The notes beneath the pieces were generated by a model that worked only from the letters and a program-made list of their open reading frames with translations, ran no database searches and was not told the DNA's origin. From NCBI RefSeq assembly GCF_900163795.1, contig NZ_FWFD01000015.1, positions 62,001-126,000 on the forward strand: a DNA stretch of 64,000 bases. Reading direction: 5' to 3'. Source of the DNA: Vagococcus fluvialis bH819 (lineage in GTDB: Bacteria > Bacillota > Bacilli > Lactobacillales > Vagococcaceae). This document shows positions 46,034 through 55,263 of the stretch, one piece after another (position 1 is the first letter of the stretch; each line of letters starts with the position of its first letter). Both the position numbers and the translations under genes were made by a program.

Positions 46034-46909
46034 ATGGATATCTTTCAGCAATTAATAAATGGCTTGTCATTAGGTAGTATCTACGCCCTACTGGCACTAG
46101 GGTATACCATGGTATATGGCATTATTAAATTGATTAATTTTGCTCATGGAGAAATTTATATGATGGGTGCTTTTGTAGGATATTACGTAACGAATCAGTT
46201 TAAATTAAGTTTAATACCAACTTTATTAATCTCAATGACAATATGTGCGATTTTGGGTGTTCTAATTGAATTTTTAGCTTACCGTCCACTAAGGAAATCA
46301 ACCCGTATAGCAGCTTTAATTACAGCGATTGGTGTATCTTTTTTAATCCAGTCTCTGATGGTTTATTTTATTGGAGCAGATACACGACCTTTTCCACAAA
46401 TTATCGAAAATACGAACTATGATATGAAATTATTTACAATTAGTAAAATTCAATTAATTATTTTATCCACCTCCATCTTTTTAATGTTTTTACTTCAACT
46501 GATTGTTAAACATACAAAAATGGGGAAAGCGATGAGAGCTGTAAGTGTCGATCCAGATGCAGCTCAATTAATGGGAATTAATGTTAATCATACGATTTCA
46601 TTTACATTTGCTATTGGGTCGTCTTTAGCAGCTGCAGGAGGTGTTTTAATTGGTCTTTACTATAATAGTATTGATCCGATGATGGGAGTTGCACCAGGTC
46701 TAAAAGCCTTTATTGCAGCAGTATTTGGTGGGATTGGCATTATTCCAGGAGCAGCTTTGGGTGGGTTTGTGATTGGAATTATTGAAACTTTTGTTAGTGC
46801 TCTAGGATTTACTGCGTATCGTGATGCAGTTGTATATGCTATTTTGATTATTGTGTTACTGGTTAAACCAGCTGGGTTACTAGGTAAGAATGTTAAAGAA
46901 AAAGTGTAG
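46034..46909 (+). CDS. livH: Branched-chain amino-acid ABC transporter permease LivH
   Basis: A 291-residue membrane protein with about eight helices. NGLSLGSIYALLALGYTMVYGIIKLINFAHGEIYMMGAF and AVFGGIGIIPGAALGGFVIG are LivH signatures. GGAGG is upstream; ATG 46034 gives better spacing than ATG 46025. It pairs with LivM to form the channel. Confidence 0.93.
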   Translation: MDIFQQLINGLSLGSIYALLALGYTMVYGIIKLINFAHGEIYMMGAFVGYYVTNQFKLSLIPTLLISMTICAILGVLIEFLAYRPLRKSTRIAALITAIGVSFLIQSLMVYFIGADTRPFPQIIENTNYDMKLFTISKIQLIILSTSIFLMFLLQLIVKHTKMGKAMRAVSVDPDAAQLMGINVNHTISFTFAIGSSLAAAGGVLIGLYYNSIDPMMGVAPGLKAFIAAVFGGIGIIPGAALGGFVIGIIETFVSALGFTAYRDAVVYAILIIVLLVKPAGLLGKNVKEKV

Positions 46910-46918
46910 GTGATAAGG

Positions 46919-47887
46919 ATGAAAAATAATTTAAAGGCCAATCTTTCTTGGGTTGGATTAATGGTAATCGGATTTATTATTTTAGGAACAATGTACAGTA
47001 TGGGGATGATGTCACCTGTTTTAGAAACTGCGTTGGTTATGATCGGCATTAATATTATCCTAGGTGTCGGATTAAATCTTGTGATTGGTATTTCAGGTCA
47101 ATTTTCATTAGGTCATGCTGGCTTTATGGCAATTGGCGCTTATGCCACAGCGATTATTTCTATGAAAAATCCAACACTACTAGGGTTTTTGATAGGATTA
47201 TTAGTTGGTGTCATTATATCTGGATTGATTGCTTTATTCGTTGGGATCCCAACATTACGTTTATCAGGTGATTATCTAGCTATTGCTACTTTGGGTGTAT
47301 CTGAAATTATTCGCATTCTAATTATGAATTTAGATGGGATTACAAATGGTCCAGCAGGATTATTTGGAATCACGCCCTTTGTAACGTGGTCAATGGTTTA
47401 TGTCATTGTTTGCCTCACAACGATTATTACAACGAATTTTATTAACAGTGCCGCTGGTCGAGCAACTCTTTCAGTTAGGGAAAATGAAATTGCTGCAGAG
47501 TCGATGGGAGTTAATACAACTAAATATAAAGTAGTTGCTTTTGTGATAGGTGCAATGACAGCAGCTGTAGCAGGTGGACTTTATGCGAGCTATATTCAAA
47601 CCATTGTTCCGGCAAATTTTGATTTTATGAAATCAATTGATATCTTAATTATTGTTGTGTTTGGCGGTGTTGGTAGTATCACAGGAACGTTTATTGCTGC
47701 GATAGTTTTAGGTTTCTTAAATATGTTTTTACAAGACGCGGGCACTATTAGAATGATTGTTTATGCTTTAGCGTTGATTATTATTATGATTTTTAAGCCA
47801 TCAGGACTTTTAGGAATGAAAGAATTATCATTTAAGAAAATTTTTAATAAGGGAGGTCGTAAAAATGCCCCTATTAAAAATAAATAA
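46919..47887 (+). CDS. livM: Branched-chain amino-acid ABC transporter permease LivM
   Basis: A 322-residue membrane protein of about nine helices. GLNLVIGISGQFSLGHAGFMAIGAY, LAIATLGVSEIIRI and IVVFGGVGSITGTF are LivM signatures. ATG 46919 lies nine bases after the livH stop with AGGTGATAAGG around it. The 3' end overlaps livG by 23 bases. Confidence 0.93.
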   Translation: MKNNLKANLSWVGLMVIGFIILGTMYSMGMMSPVLETALVMIGINIILGVGLNLVIGISGQFSLGHAGFMAIGAYATAIISMKNPTLLGFLIGLLVGVIISGLIALFVGIPTLRLSGDYLAIATLGVSEIIRILIMNLDGITNGPAGLFGITPFVTWSMVYVIVCLTTIITTNFINSAAGRATLSVRENEIAAESMGVNTTKYKVVAFVIGAMTAAVAGGLYASYIQTIVPANFDFMKSIDILIIVVFGGVGSITGTFIAAIVLGFLNMFLQDAGTIRMIVYALALIIIMIFKPSGLLGMKELSFKKIFNKGGRKNAPIKNK

Positions 47888-48641
47888 TTTAACTAAAAAT
47901 TTTGGTGGATTAGCAGCTGTATCGAATGTCAATCTTGAAGTAGGTAAAAATGAATTGGTAGGTTTGATTGGGCCAAATGGTGCAGGTAAGACAACTTTGT
48001 TTAATCTTTTAACAGGTGTTTACGAACCCAGTGAAGGTGATATTCTGTTTTATGATGAGGGAAAAGAGGAGCGTTTGAATGGACTTAAACCGTTTAAAGT
48101 TGCCAATAAAGGGTTAAGCCGAACCTTTCAAAATATCCGTTTATTTAAAGATTTAACTGTCTTAGAGAATGTTTTAATTGCGATGAATGGTAAACAACCG
48201 GTTGGTGTTCTAACTGGAATTCTAAGATTACCTAATTTTTATAAATCAGAAAAAAGAATGACACAAAAAGCACTGGAGTTATTAGAAATTTTTGATTTAA
48301 AAAATAAAGAAGAAACGTTAGCCAAAAACCTTTCTTATGGTGAACAGAGAAGGTTAGAAATTGTTAGAGCATTGGCAACAGAGCCAAAACTGCTTTTTTT
48401 AGACGAACCAGCAGCAGGAATGAACCCGCAAGAAACAGTAGAATTAACAGAATTAATAAAAAAAGTTCAGCGTGAATTCGATTTAACGATTCTTTTAATT
48501 GAACATGATATGTCACTTGTCATGGATGTTTGTGAAAGAATTTATGTTTTAGAATATGGTCAAATGATTGCTGAAGGTAAACCGGAAGAAATAAAAACAA
48601 ATAAACGAGTGATTAAAGCATATTTGGGCGGTGATTTGTAA
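47865..48641 (+). CDS. livG: Branched-chain amino-acid ABC transporter ATPase LivG
   Basis: A 258-residue ATPase with Walker A GPNGAGKTT, signature LSYGEQRRLEIVRAL (a Tyr variant usual for LivG), Walker B LLFLDEPAAGMNP and switch His in LIEHDMS. GGGAGG lies inside livM ahead of the overlapping ATG, so translation is coupled. Confidence 0.94.
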   Translation: MPLLKINNLTKNFGGLAAVSNVNLEVGKNELVGLIGPNGAGKTTLFNLLTGVYEPSEGDILFYDEGKEERLNGLKPFKVANKGLSRTFQNIRLFKDLTVLENVLIAMNGKQPVGVLTGILRLPNFYKSEKRMTQKALELLEIFDLKNKEETLAKNLSYGEQRRLEIVRALATEPKLLFLDEPAAGMNPQETVELTELIKKVQREFDLTILLIEHDMSLVMDVCERIYVLEYGQMIAEGKPEEIKTNKRVIKAYLGGDL

Positions 48642-49345
48642 TGCTAAAAGTGGAAAATATTTCAGTTCATTACGGCATGATTCAAGCTGTAAAAGAAGTT
48701 TCTTTTGAGGTGAATGAAGGTGAGATTGTCAGTTTAATTGGAGCAAATGGAGCAGGAAAAACAACGATTTTGCGCACAATTTCAGGATTAGTTAGATCAA
48801 GTAGTGGGACAATTTCTTTTCAAGGGGAAAAAATTGAAAAAGAAACCTCTCCCAACATTGTGAAAAATGGCTTAGTTCAAGTGCCGGAAGGTCGTCATGT
48901 TTTTACAGGAATGACAGTGATGGAAAACTTAGAGTTAGGGGCTTTTTTATACAAAGATAAAAAGGAAAGTGAATTGATACTGAAACATATTTTTGACCGT
49001 TTTCCTATTTTAGCGGAAAGAAAAAATCAAGACGCAGCCACTCTCTCAGGTGGCGAACAACAAATGTTGGCAATGGGACGAGCGCTCATGTCTCGACCTA
49101 AGTTATTGTTACTAGATGAACCTTCCATGGGATTAGCACCAATCTTTATTAGAGAAATTTTTTCGATTATTGAAGAAATTAAAGAACAGGGAACAACTGT
49201 ATTATTGATTGAACAAAACGCAAAAATGGCTTTAAGTATTGCAGATCGTGGATATGTTTTAGAAACAGGGAAAGTCGTTTTAAAAGGCAGTGGAAAAGAA
49301 TTGTTAGATAGTCCAGATATCCAAAAAGCCTATTTAGGAGGTTAA
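48641..49345 (+). CDS. livF: Branched-chain amino-acid ABC transporter ATPase LivF
   Basis: A 234-residue ATPase with Walker A GANGAGKTT, signature LSGGEQQMLAMGRAL, Walker B LLLLDEPSMGLAP and the characteristic VPEGRHVFTGMTV segment. Its ATG overlaps the livG stop by one base (taATG). It completes the LivJHMGF importer. Confidence 0.94.
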   Translation: MLKVENISVHYGMIQAVKEVSFEVNEGEIVSLIGANGAGKTTILRTISGLVRSSSGTISFQGEKIEKETSPNIVKNGLVQVPEGRHVFTGMTVMENLELGAFLYKDKKESELILKHIFDRFPILAERKNQDAATLSGGEQQMLAMGRALMSRPKLLLLDEPSMGLAPIFIREIFSIIEEIKEQGTTVLLIEQNAKMALSIADRGYVLETGKVVLKGSGKELLDSPDIQKAYLGG

Positions 49346-49347
49346 TT

Positions 49348-49998
49348 ATGTTAGTTAAAGATTACATGTCAAAGAATCTTGTTACGATTAGTAAAGGAAC
49401 TAAAATTTTTGATGCTATTGAATTAATGAATCAAAAAAATATTCATCGTATCCCAGTGACTGAGAATAATGCTATTATTGGTTTGATTACGGAAGGAACT
49501 ATTCAAGAAGCAATGCCATCAAAAGCAACAAGTTTGAGTGTTTATGAAGCTAACTATTTGTTAAATAAAACAATAGTTGAAGATGTCATGATTAATGAAG
49601 TAGAAGTTATCTTAGAAGATTGTTTGTTGGAAGATGCTATTTTTCAAATGAGACAATATAAGATTAATGTACTACCAGTATTGAATGCGAGTCATGAACT
49701 AGTTGGAATTATAACAAATAATGATATTTTTGATGCTTTTTTGAATATCACAGGTTACAAAGAGCCTGGAACTAGAATTGCGATAAAAATTGAAAAAGAT
49801 CATGAGGGAGTTTTAGCAGATTTGACTCAAATTTTTGCTAATAATAACTTGAATATTATTCAAATCGTTGTTTATCGTAAAGAAAAAAGACCTATTATTG
49901 TGATTCAAACTACTTCTGAAGAAAGTAAAAAAATAAAAAATATACTAAAAAATGCTGGGTATCATGTTATTTCTGCCATTCAAACCAAAAAAAGATAA
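49348..49998 (+). CDS. CBS-ACT domain protein, AcuB-like
   Basis: A 216-residue protein with two CBS domains (about residues 1-55 and 76-130; VKDYMSKNLVTI, VEDVMINEVEVI) followed by an ACT domain (about 140-210; TRIAIKIEKDHEGVLADLTQIFANNNLNI). CBS pairs usually sense adenine nucleotides and ACT domains sense amino acids. It starts two bases after livF and is followed by a terminator, so it is the last gene of the liv operon and may tune transport or branched-chain amino-acid metabolism; this role is inferred. Confidence 0.85.
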   Translation: MLVKDYMSKNLVTISKGTKIFDAIELMNQKNIHRIPVTENNAIIGLITEGTIQEAMPSKATSLSVYEANYLLNKTIVEDVMINEVEVILEDCLLEDAIFQMRQYKINVLPVLNASHELVGIITNNDIFDAFLNITGYKEPGTRIAIKIEKDHEGVLADLTQIFANNNLNIIQIVVYRKEKRPIIVIQTTSEESKKIKNILKNAGYHVISAIQTKKR

Positions 49999-50006
49999 GC
50001 TGAAAT

Positions 50007-50043
50007 AAAGTATTAAGAAAAACCTTAATACTTTATTTTTTTA
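50007..50043 (+). terminator. Terminator of the liv operon
   Basis: AAAGTATTAAG (50007-50017) and CTTAATACTTT (50024-50034), followed by ATTTTTTT. Confidence 0.88.
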
Positions 50044-50100
50044 TGACTTAACAAATCAAAAAAAATATGCTATCCTCAATAAGTTAAGAGGTGAAGATGA

Positions 50101-50331
50101 ATGAAAAAAAATAAACCTGTTGAAGTAGAAATTAAAGAAGAGACACTTCAAAAAGATGGAGAAATAAAAGCTTATCATCAATTATTTATTGGAAAAAAAA
50201 TGATTGGTGAAGTTTTAGAAGTAGATAATAATAAATTTGAAGTTAAATGTGATGACAATTTTGTGTTATTTGCTAAAACGATGGATCAAGGCTATGAAGA
50301 AGTTCTAAGAAATTGGAATTTACATAATTAA
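50101..50331 (+). CDS. DUF2969 family protein
   Basis: A 76-residue soluble protein (VEVEIKEETLQKDGEIKAYHQLFIGKKMIGEV) of the DUF2969 type found in lactic acid bacteria, usually encoded near cell-division or ATP-synthase regions. AAGAGGTGAAG precedes the ATG. Function unknown. Confidence 0.8.
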   Translation: MKKNKPVEVEIKEETLQKDGEIKAYHQLFIGKKMIGEVLEVDNNKFEVKCDDNFVLFAKTMDQGYEEVLRNWNLHN

Positions 50332-50345
50332 TTTCAAAAAAAAGC

Positions 50346-50374
50346 TTGCGTTTTTTTGTGAAATTAGGTATGAT
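50346..50374 (+). promoter_or_regulatory. Promoter of the tRNA cluster
   Basis: TTGCGT (50346-50351), a 17-base spacer and TATGAT (50369-50374), about 30 bases before tRNA-Tyr. Confidence 0.6.
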
Positions 50375-50404
50375 TACTGAGTCGGGTTTTTAACGCGACT
50401 AGCT

Positions 50405-50485
50405 GGAGGGGTAGCGAAGTGGCTAAACGCGGCGGACTGTAAATCCGCTCCTTTGGGTTCGGCAGTTCGAATCTGCCCCCCTCCA
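50405..50485 (+). tRNA. tRNA-Tyr (GTA)
   Basis: GGAGGGG pairs with CCCCTCC, the anticodon loop shows GTA in ACTGTAAATC, and the long variable arm (CTCCTTTGGG) and GGTTCGAATC-type T arm are as expected of a class II tyrosine tRNA. CCA is not encoded. Confidence 0.95.
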
Positions 50486-50494
50486 TTTTTTTAT

Positions 50495-50568
50495 GGCGAT
50501 TGTGGTGAAGTGGTTAACACATCGGATTGTGGTTCCGACATGCGTGGGTTCGATTCCCATCAGTCGCC
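50495..50568 (+). tRNA. tRNA-His (GTG)
   Basis: The anticodon GTG lies in GATTGTGGTTC. The acceptor GCGATTG pairs with CAGTCGC, and the extra G at 50495 opposes the terminal C, the hallmark of histidine tRNA. Confidence 0.95.
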
Positions 50569-50575
50569 TATCTAT

Positions 50576-50646
50576 TGGGCTATAGCCAAGCGGTAAGGCA
50601 ACGGACTTTGACTCCGTCATCGTTGGTTCGAATCCAGCTAGCCCAG
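50576..50646 (+). tRNA. tRNA-Gln (TTG)
   Basis: The acceptor TGGGCTA pairs with TAGCCCA, the anticodon TTG lies in GACTTTGACTC, and the T arm GTTGGTTCGAATCCAGC is normal. CCA is not encoded. Confidence 0.95.
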
Positions 50647-50654
50647 TTCATAGA

Positions 50655-50685
50655 AGCTAACATTAATTTGTTAGCTTTTTTTATT
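50655..50685 (+). terminator. Terminator of the tRNA cluster
   Basis: AAGCTAACA and TTGTTAGCTT arms with TTTTT following. Confidence 0.85.
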
Positions 50686-50727
50686 TATGTTATGCTTATC
50701 ATATTATTTATAAGGGAGAGAAAAAAT

Positions 50728-50898
50728 ATGTCAGATTTAAAAGAAAAAATTAAAGATCAATTATTAAATTACAGAGATATTCTTAAAAGTACAGATGTGG
50801 TAGAAGAAGTTAAAACTAATATCAATTTAGGAATTGAAGGTAAAGTTTATACTGGAAATAAAGAAAACACGCGTAAATGGCATTCAAGATTATATTAA
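50728..50898 (+). CDS. Small hypothetical protein, 56 residues
   Basis: Begins MSDLKEKIKDQLLNYRDILK after AAGGGAGAG, with ordinary codon use, and ends two bases before a terminator. It is helical and charged with a C-terminal NTRKWHSRLY. No family recognised. The clear ribosome site and terminator support a real gene. Confidence 0.65.
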   Translation: MSDLKEKIKDQLLNYRDILKSTDVVEEVKTNINLGIEGKVYTGNKENTRKWHSRLY

Positions 50899-50900
50899 AA

Positions 50901-50937
50901 AAACGTTCAAACTATAATGGTTTGAACGTTTTTTTAT
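50901..50937. terminator. Two-sided terminator
   Basis: AAACGTTCAAAC (50901-50912) and GTTTGAACGTTT (50920-50931) with A-run before and T-run after. It serves the converging genes at 50728 and 50939. Confidence 0.88.
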
Positions 50938-50938
50938 A

Positions 50939-51709
50939 CTAAATTCCAGACACTTGTATTATTTTTAAACCTAATTTGGAATACTCTTTAATAATAGTTG
51001 AAGAAGCATATTCATCTGTGATTAAGTAATCAAAAACTGTCAGATCAGAAATTTTAAAATTAGAAATTAGTCCAATTTTTCGATGGTCTGCAACGAGAAC
51101 TTTTATTTTTGTCGTTTTCTCAATCATGGCTTTATTTATTTTTGCTTCGTTGAGAATTTTTGTTGTCACTCCATGCTGAATGTCTACACCAGAACAACCA
51201 ATAATGCAAATATCGGCATTCATATCATTAATTGTATTAAATGCAATATCTCCAACAAGTGATTCTTTAGGTACTCGTAACTCCCCTCCAGTCAGTATGT
51301 AAGAAGATTGAGGATCTAATTTAAGTGAAGCCAGTTTTAGATTATTAGAAATAATAGTGAGATTTGTAGCTTTAGTATATTTAATAGAATTTAAAGAAGT
51401 TGAACTAGTATTGATGAAAACCGAATCATTATTTGATATTAATTCGGCAGCTTTTGCTCCAATCATAGCTTTTAATCTTTCGGGACCTGACTCATCAAAG
51501 TTATCTCTATTTTTAAAATTATACAAACAAAATCCGTGCTTTCTAATAATCTCATTTTTTTCTTCTAGGGTAATCAAATCTCTTCGTACCGTACTAATCG
51601 AGGTAGTGAGTAATTCAGCTAATTCGTCAGTTGTCAATTGACCATGCTCTTGTAACAAATCTAAAATTTTATTCATCCGTAGATTAATGGTTTTTACAGA
51701 ACTTCTCAT
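50939..51709 (-). CDS. DeoR family transcriptional regulator (UlaR-like)
   Basis: A 256-residue regulator. The N-terminal helix-turn-helix reads LLQEHGQLTTDELAELLTTSISTVRRDLITLEEKNEIIRKHG (about residues 18-60), followed by the DeoR sugar-phosphate sensor domain (LISNNDSVFINTSST, ADHRKIG). GAAGGAGGG lies upstream on the minus strand. It diverges from the ascorbate operon and most likely controls it, as UlaR does in other bacteria. Confidence 0.88.
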   Translation of the reverse strand: MRSSVKTINLRMNKILDLLQEHGQLTTDELAELLTTSISTVRRDLITLEEKNEIIRKHGFCLYNFKNRDNFDESGPERLKAMIGAKAAELISNNDSVFINTSSTSLNSIKYTKATNLTIISNNLKLASLKLDPQSSYILTGGELRVPKESLVGDIAFNTINDMNADICIIGCSGVDIQHGVTTKILNEAKINKAMIEKTTKIKVLVADHRKIGLISNFKISDLTVFDYLITDEYASSTIIKEYSKLGLKIIQVSGI

Positions 51710-51874
51710 CTATTTCCCTCCTTCTTTTATGAACTAATAGTAGCATAAATGAATAAAAAAAAGATTAAAAAATCAAAAAATGTTCAAACAATCATATAAA
51801 AGGGTTTTCAATTGATTTTTTTATAGGTAATATTAATTTATAGCAATAAATAAAATCAAATGGAGGAATGTCGT

Positions 51875-52942
51875 ATGATGAATAATATAAATGATATTAC
51901 AAAAGAAAAATGGATTAATTCTGTTTTCCCAGAATGGGGAACTTGGTTAAACGAAGAAATTGCAGATGAGAAAGTAGCAAACGGTACTGTCTCAATGTGG
52001 TGGTTAGGTTGTACGGGAATTTGGATTAAATCTCATGAAGGAACAAATATTTTATGTGATTTATGGTGTGGTTCAGGTAAACGAACACACGGTACTGGTA
52101 TGATGAAAAAAGGTCATCAAATGATGCGTATGAGTGGTGTCAAAAAAATGCAACCCAATTTAAGAACGCAACCTTTTGTTTTAGATCCATTTGAAATTGA
52201 AAATGTGGATGCATTAGTAGTTACGCATATTCACTCAGATCATTTAGACATCAATACAGCAGCTGCTGTTAATAAAAATTGTCCAGAGGCAAAATTTATT
52301 GGTCCAAAAGAAGTTGTTAACACGTGGTTAGGATGGGGCGTTCCAGAAGAAAAAACAATTATTGTTAAACCGGGTGATAAAATTAAAGTAAAAGATATTG
52401 AAGTTGTTGCCTTAGAAGCTTTCGACCGTACTGCTTTAGTAACTTGGGATAATCCAGAAGAGTCATTACGAGGAAAAGTTCCACAAGATATGGATTTGAT
52501 TGCTGTTAACTATTTATTCTGTACATCGGGTGGAAATATTTATCATGCGGGAGATTCACATTACTGTAATAAATTTGCAGAACACGGTAACGAGTATAAA
52601 GTGGATGTTTGTCTAGGAGCTTACGGGGAAAATCCAAGAGGAATTACAGATAAAGTGACTTCTGTAGATATGTTAAGAATGGCGGAAGCATTGAAGACGA
52701 AAGTGGTAATTCCAGTTCATTACGATATTTGGTCTAATTTTATGGCAGACCCAAAGGAAATAACTGAGATATGGAAAATGAAAAAAGACCGCTTAAAATA
52801 TGATTTTAAACCATATATTTGGCAAGTAGGTGGAAAATTTACTTATCCAACGAACAAAGATGATATGGAATTTAATTTTTATCGTGGATTTGAGGATGCT
52901 TTCTCAGTAGAAAATGATACACCATTTCCTTCATTCTTATAA
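51875..52942 (+). CDS. ulaG: L-ascorbate-6-phosphate lactonase UlaG
   Basis: A 355-residue metallo-beta-lactamase-fold hydrolase that opens L-ascorbate 6-phosphate to 3-keto-L-gulonate 6-phosphate. Very strong conservation: [30 protein letters not shown], metal ligands in THIHSDHLD and HAGDSHYCN, and [17 protein letters not shown] precedes ATG 51875 (or 51878). First gene of the ula operon. Confidence 0.95.
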   Translation: MMNNINDITKEKWINSVFPEWGTWLNEEIADEKVANGTVSMWWLGCTGIWIKSHEGTNILCDLWCGSGKRTHGTGMMKKGHQMMRMSGVKKMQPNLRTQPFVLDPFEIENVDALVVTHIHSDHLDINTAAAVNKNCPEAKFIGPKEVVNTWLGWGVPEEKTIIVKPGDKIKVKDIEVVALEAFDRTALVTWDNPEESLRGKVPQDMDLIAVNYLFCTSGGNIYHAGDSHYCNKFAEHGNEYKVDVCLGAYGENPRGITDKVTSVDMLRMAEALKTKVVIPVHYDIWSNFMADPKEITEIWKMKKDRLKYDFKPYIWQVGGKFTYPTNKDDMEFNFYRGFEDAFSVENDTPFPSFL

Positions 52943-52958
52943 AAAGGAGCGAGTTTAG

Positions 52959-53417
52959 ATGTTAAAATATTTTTACGAAAATGACTTAGTAACGTACTCA
53001 GATAAAAATATTACTGATTGGCAAGAGGCAATCAGTGAAAGTTGTCAAAATTTATTAGACAAAAAAATTATCAATGAAGCATATATTGAAGAAATTATTG
53101 CTTGTGTGAAGGAGCATGGTCCATATATTGTAATTGTTCCCGAAGTGGCAATGCCACATTCATCAGAGCAAAGTGAAGGTGTTTTTGGGACAGCAATTTC
53201 TTTTACGAAAATGAAGCAAGATATTTATTTTGAAGACCCAGAGGAAGAGAAAAAAGCGAGTTTATTTTTTACCTTAGCTGCAAAAAATCCAGAAGAACAT
53301 ATGGAAAATATTCAAAAACTATCTGAATTATTAATGACTGATGGTTTGATTGAAGATTTAGTAGCAACAAAATCATTTGAAGATTACAAAGAGGTTATGG
53401 AAAAATATAGTAACTAA
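52959..53417 (+). CDS. ulaC: Ascorbate PTS IIA component
   Basis: A 152-residue PTS EIIA of the mannitol/fructose type. The phosphorylated His lies in IVPEVAMPHSSEQSEGV. It passes phosphate from HPr to the IIB protein. AAAAGGAGCG precedes the ATG. Located between ulaG and the IIC gene. Confidence 0.9.
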   Translation: MLKYFYENDLVTYSDKNITDWQEAISESCQNLLDKKIINEAYIEEIIACVKEHGPYIVIVPEVAMPHSSEQSEGVFGTAISFTKMKQDIYFEDPEEEKKASLFFTLAAKNPEEHMENIQKLSELLMTDGLIEDLVATKSFEDYKEVMEKYSN

Positions 53418-53433
53418 AAAGGAGAAAAATGAT

Positions 53434-54918
53434 ATGGGAGACTTTTTTATGGGAGTATGGACGTATTTTGCTAATAATATTTTAACGCAACCAGCTTACT
53501 TAATCGGTTTTATTGTTTTACTTGGTTATATATTACTGAAACGTCCAGTGCATGAATGTATTGCTGGCTTTTTAAAAGCAACAGTGGGTTATTTTATTTT
53601 AACAGTTGGATCAGGAGGATTAGTTAATAACTTCCGCCCAATCTTAGTTGGATTAAAAGAAAGATTTAATCTAAACGCAATGGTAACAGATCCTTACTTT
53701 GGTCAAAACGCTGTGGATTCAGGATTAATGGAAACCTTTGGTAAGACTTTTGGAGATGTTATGATCTTACTTTTAATTGCTTTTATTATGAATATTTTAC
53801 TTGTAAGATTTCAAAAATATACAAAACTTAGAGCTGTTTTTACAACAGGTAACGTACAAGTTCAACAAGCAGCAACAGCATTTTGGATTTTCCTTTTCTG
53901 CTTCCCAGAATTTGGAAGAATCGAAGTTTTAGTTGCCATGGGTCTTGTATTAGGCTGTTACTGGGCTGTAGGATCAAATTTAACAGTTGATATTACGCAA
54001 GATTTAACAGAAGGTGCAGGCTTTGCAATTGCCCATCAACAGATGTTTGGTGTTTATATATTTGCAAAACTTGCTGAGTGGATGAAAAAACGTGATGAGA
54101 AAAAAGGGCGTTCTAAGAAAGAAAATAAAAAATTAGAGGATATTGAGTTACCAGGATTTTTATCAATATTTAATGAAAATATGGTAGCAACTTCTCTTTT
54201 AATGCTATTCTTCTTCGGAATTATTCTACTGGTCTTAGGTCAAGATTATTTAATTCAAGCAGAATTTATGCAAGAAGGTCAAAGTTTCTTATTCTATATT
54301 ATGACCACTTCGCTTAACTTTGCAGTTTATCTGGCTATTTTACAATTAGGTGTGAGAACTTTCGTGGATGAGCTGACTCAGTCATTCCAAGGTATTTCTA
54401 ATACAATTTTACCTGGGGCTGTTCCAGGGATTGATGTAGCAGCAACGTTTGGTTTTGGTTCACCAAATGCTGTAACTGTAGGATTTTTATTTGGGTCACT
54501 TGGTCAATTCTTAATGATTGGTTTACTGATTTTAATGAAATCACCAACGATTGTTATTGCAGGTTTTATTCCCTTATTCTTTGATAATGCTGTAATTGCA
54601 GTATTTGCTAATAACCGTGGTGGAATTAAAGCAGCGTGTCTCTTCCCATTCCTTTCAGGGATTATTCAAGTTGGAGGATCAGCCCTTTTTGCTTCATGGA
54701 TTGGACTTTCTCAATATGGTGGTTATATCGGTATGTTTGACTGGGCAACAGTTTGGCCTGGATTTACAATTATTATGAAAGTTTTAGGTGTTGTAGGAAT
54801 TGCAGTTGTTGTGATTATTTTACTGGCTATTCCTCAATTACAATATAGAAAAAACCCAGAAGGATATTTCTTAATTGTAGATGATTATGAAGCGTATCAA
54901 GAGAAATTTAATAAATAA
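53434..54918 (+). CDS. ulaA: Ascorbate PTS IIC permease
   Basis: A 494-residue permease with about eleven membrane segments, translocating and helping phosphorylate L-ascorbate. FFMGVWTYFANNILTQPAYLIGFIVLLGY, GNVQVQQAATAFWI and GAVPGIDVAATFGFGSPNAVT match UlaA. A basic cytoplasmic loop (about residues 209-237, WMKKRDEKKGRSKKENKK) is longer than I recall for the E. coli protein. ATG 53434 follows AAGGAGA; the upstream in-frame ATG lies inside the IIA gene. Confidence 0.93.
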   Translation: MGDFFMGVWTYFANNILTQPAYLIGFIVLLGYILLKRPVHECIAGFLKATVGYFILTVGSGGLVNNFRPILVGLKERFNLNAMVTDPYFGQNAVDSGLMETFGKTFGDVMILLLIAFIMNILLVRFQKYTKLRAVFTTGNVQVQQAATAFWIFLFCFPEFGRIEVLVAMGLVLGCYWAVGSNLTVDITQDLTEGAGFAIAHQQMFGVYIFAKLAEWMKKRDEKKGRSKKENKKLEDIELPGFLSIFNENMVATSLLMLFFFGIILLVLGQDYLIQAEFMQEGQSFLFYIMTTSLNFAVYLAILQLGVRTFVDELTQSFQGISNTILPGAVPGIDVAATFGFGSPNAVTVGFLFGSLGQFLMIGLLILMKSPTIVIAGFIPLFFDNAVIAVFANNRGGIKAACLFPFLSGIIQVGGSALFASWIGLSQYGGYIGMFDWATVWPGFTIIMKVLGVVGIAVVVIILLAIPQLQYRKNPEGYFLIVDDYEAYQEKFNK

Positions 54919-54948
54919 ATGTTACTTAAAAACTAGGAGGAACTAAAA

Positions 54949-55251
54949 ATGAGAATATTAATATCATGTGCCAATGGGTCAGGAACAAGTTTAATGATGA
55001 TGAGAAGTACAGAAAAAGCGATGAAAGAATTGAATATTCCGATTACTAAAATTCATCACTGCTCAATCTCGGAAGGTAAAAGTTCAGCAGGACAATATGA
55101 TGTTGTATTTACACCGACTAATTTTTTAGGAATGTTTGATCAAGCAGTTAAAAAAGGAGTCACAGTTGTAGGGATAAAAAATGTGATGTCCCATAAAGAA
55201 ATTGGTGAAAAATTTGCTGAAACAGAGCTTTATCAAAATATGAAAAAATAG
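54949..55251 (+). CDS. ulaB: Ascorbate PTS IIB component
   Basis: A 100-residue PTS EIIB of the lactose/ascorbate type. The phosphorylated Cys lies in the N-terminal ILISCANGSGTSLMMM loop. AGGAGG precedes the ATG. It accepts phosphate from the IIA protein and donates it to ascorbate at the IIC permease. Confidence 0.92.
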   Translation: MRILISCANGSGTSLMMMRSTEKAMKELNIPITKIHHCSISEGKSSAGQYDVVFTPTNFLGMFDQAVKKGVTVVGIKNVMSHKEIGEKFAETELYQNMKK

Positions 55252-55263
55252 GAGGAAAATAGA

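Noticed and set aside
46660-47049. Minus-strand ORF of 129 residues across livH-livM
   Set aside because: It is antisense to two confident permease genes and has no start signal.
50423-50620. ORFs on both strands across the tRNA cluster
   Set aside because: They translate tRNA genes. The plus-strand frame from 50527 only becomes real at the ATG 50728 with its own ribosome site.
53377-53433. Upstream start for the ascorbate PTS permease
   Set aside because: It lies within the IIA gene without a ribosome site; ATG 53434 has AAGGAGA and the right family start.
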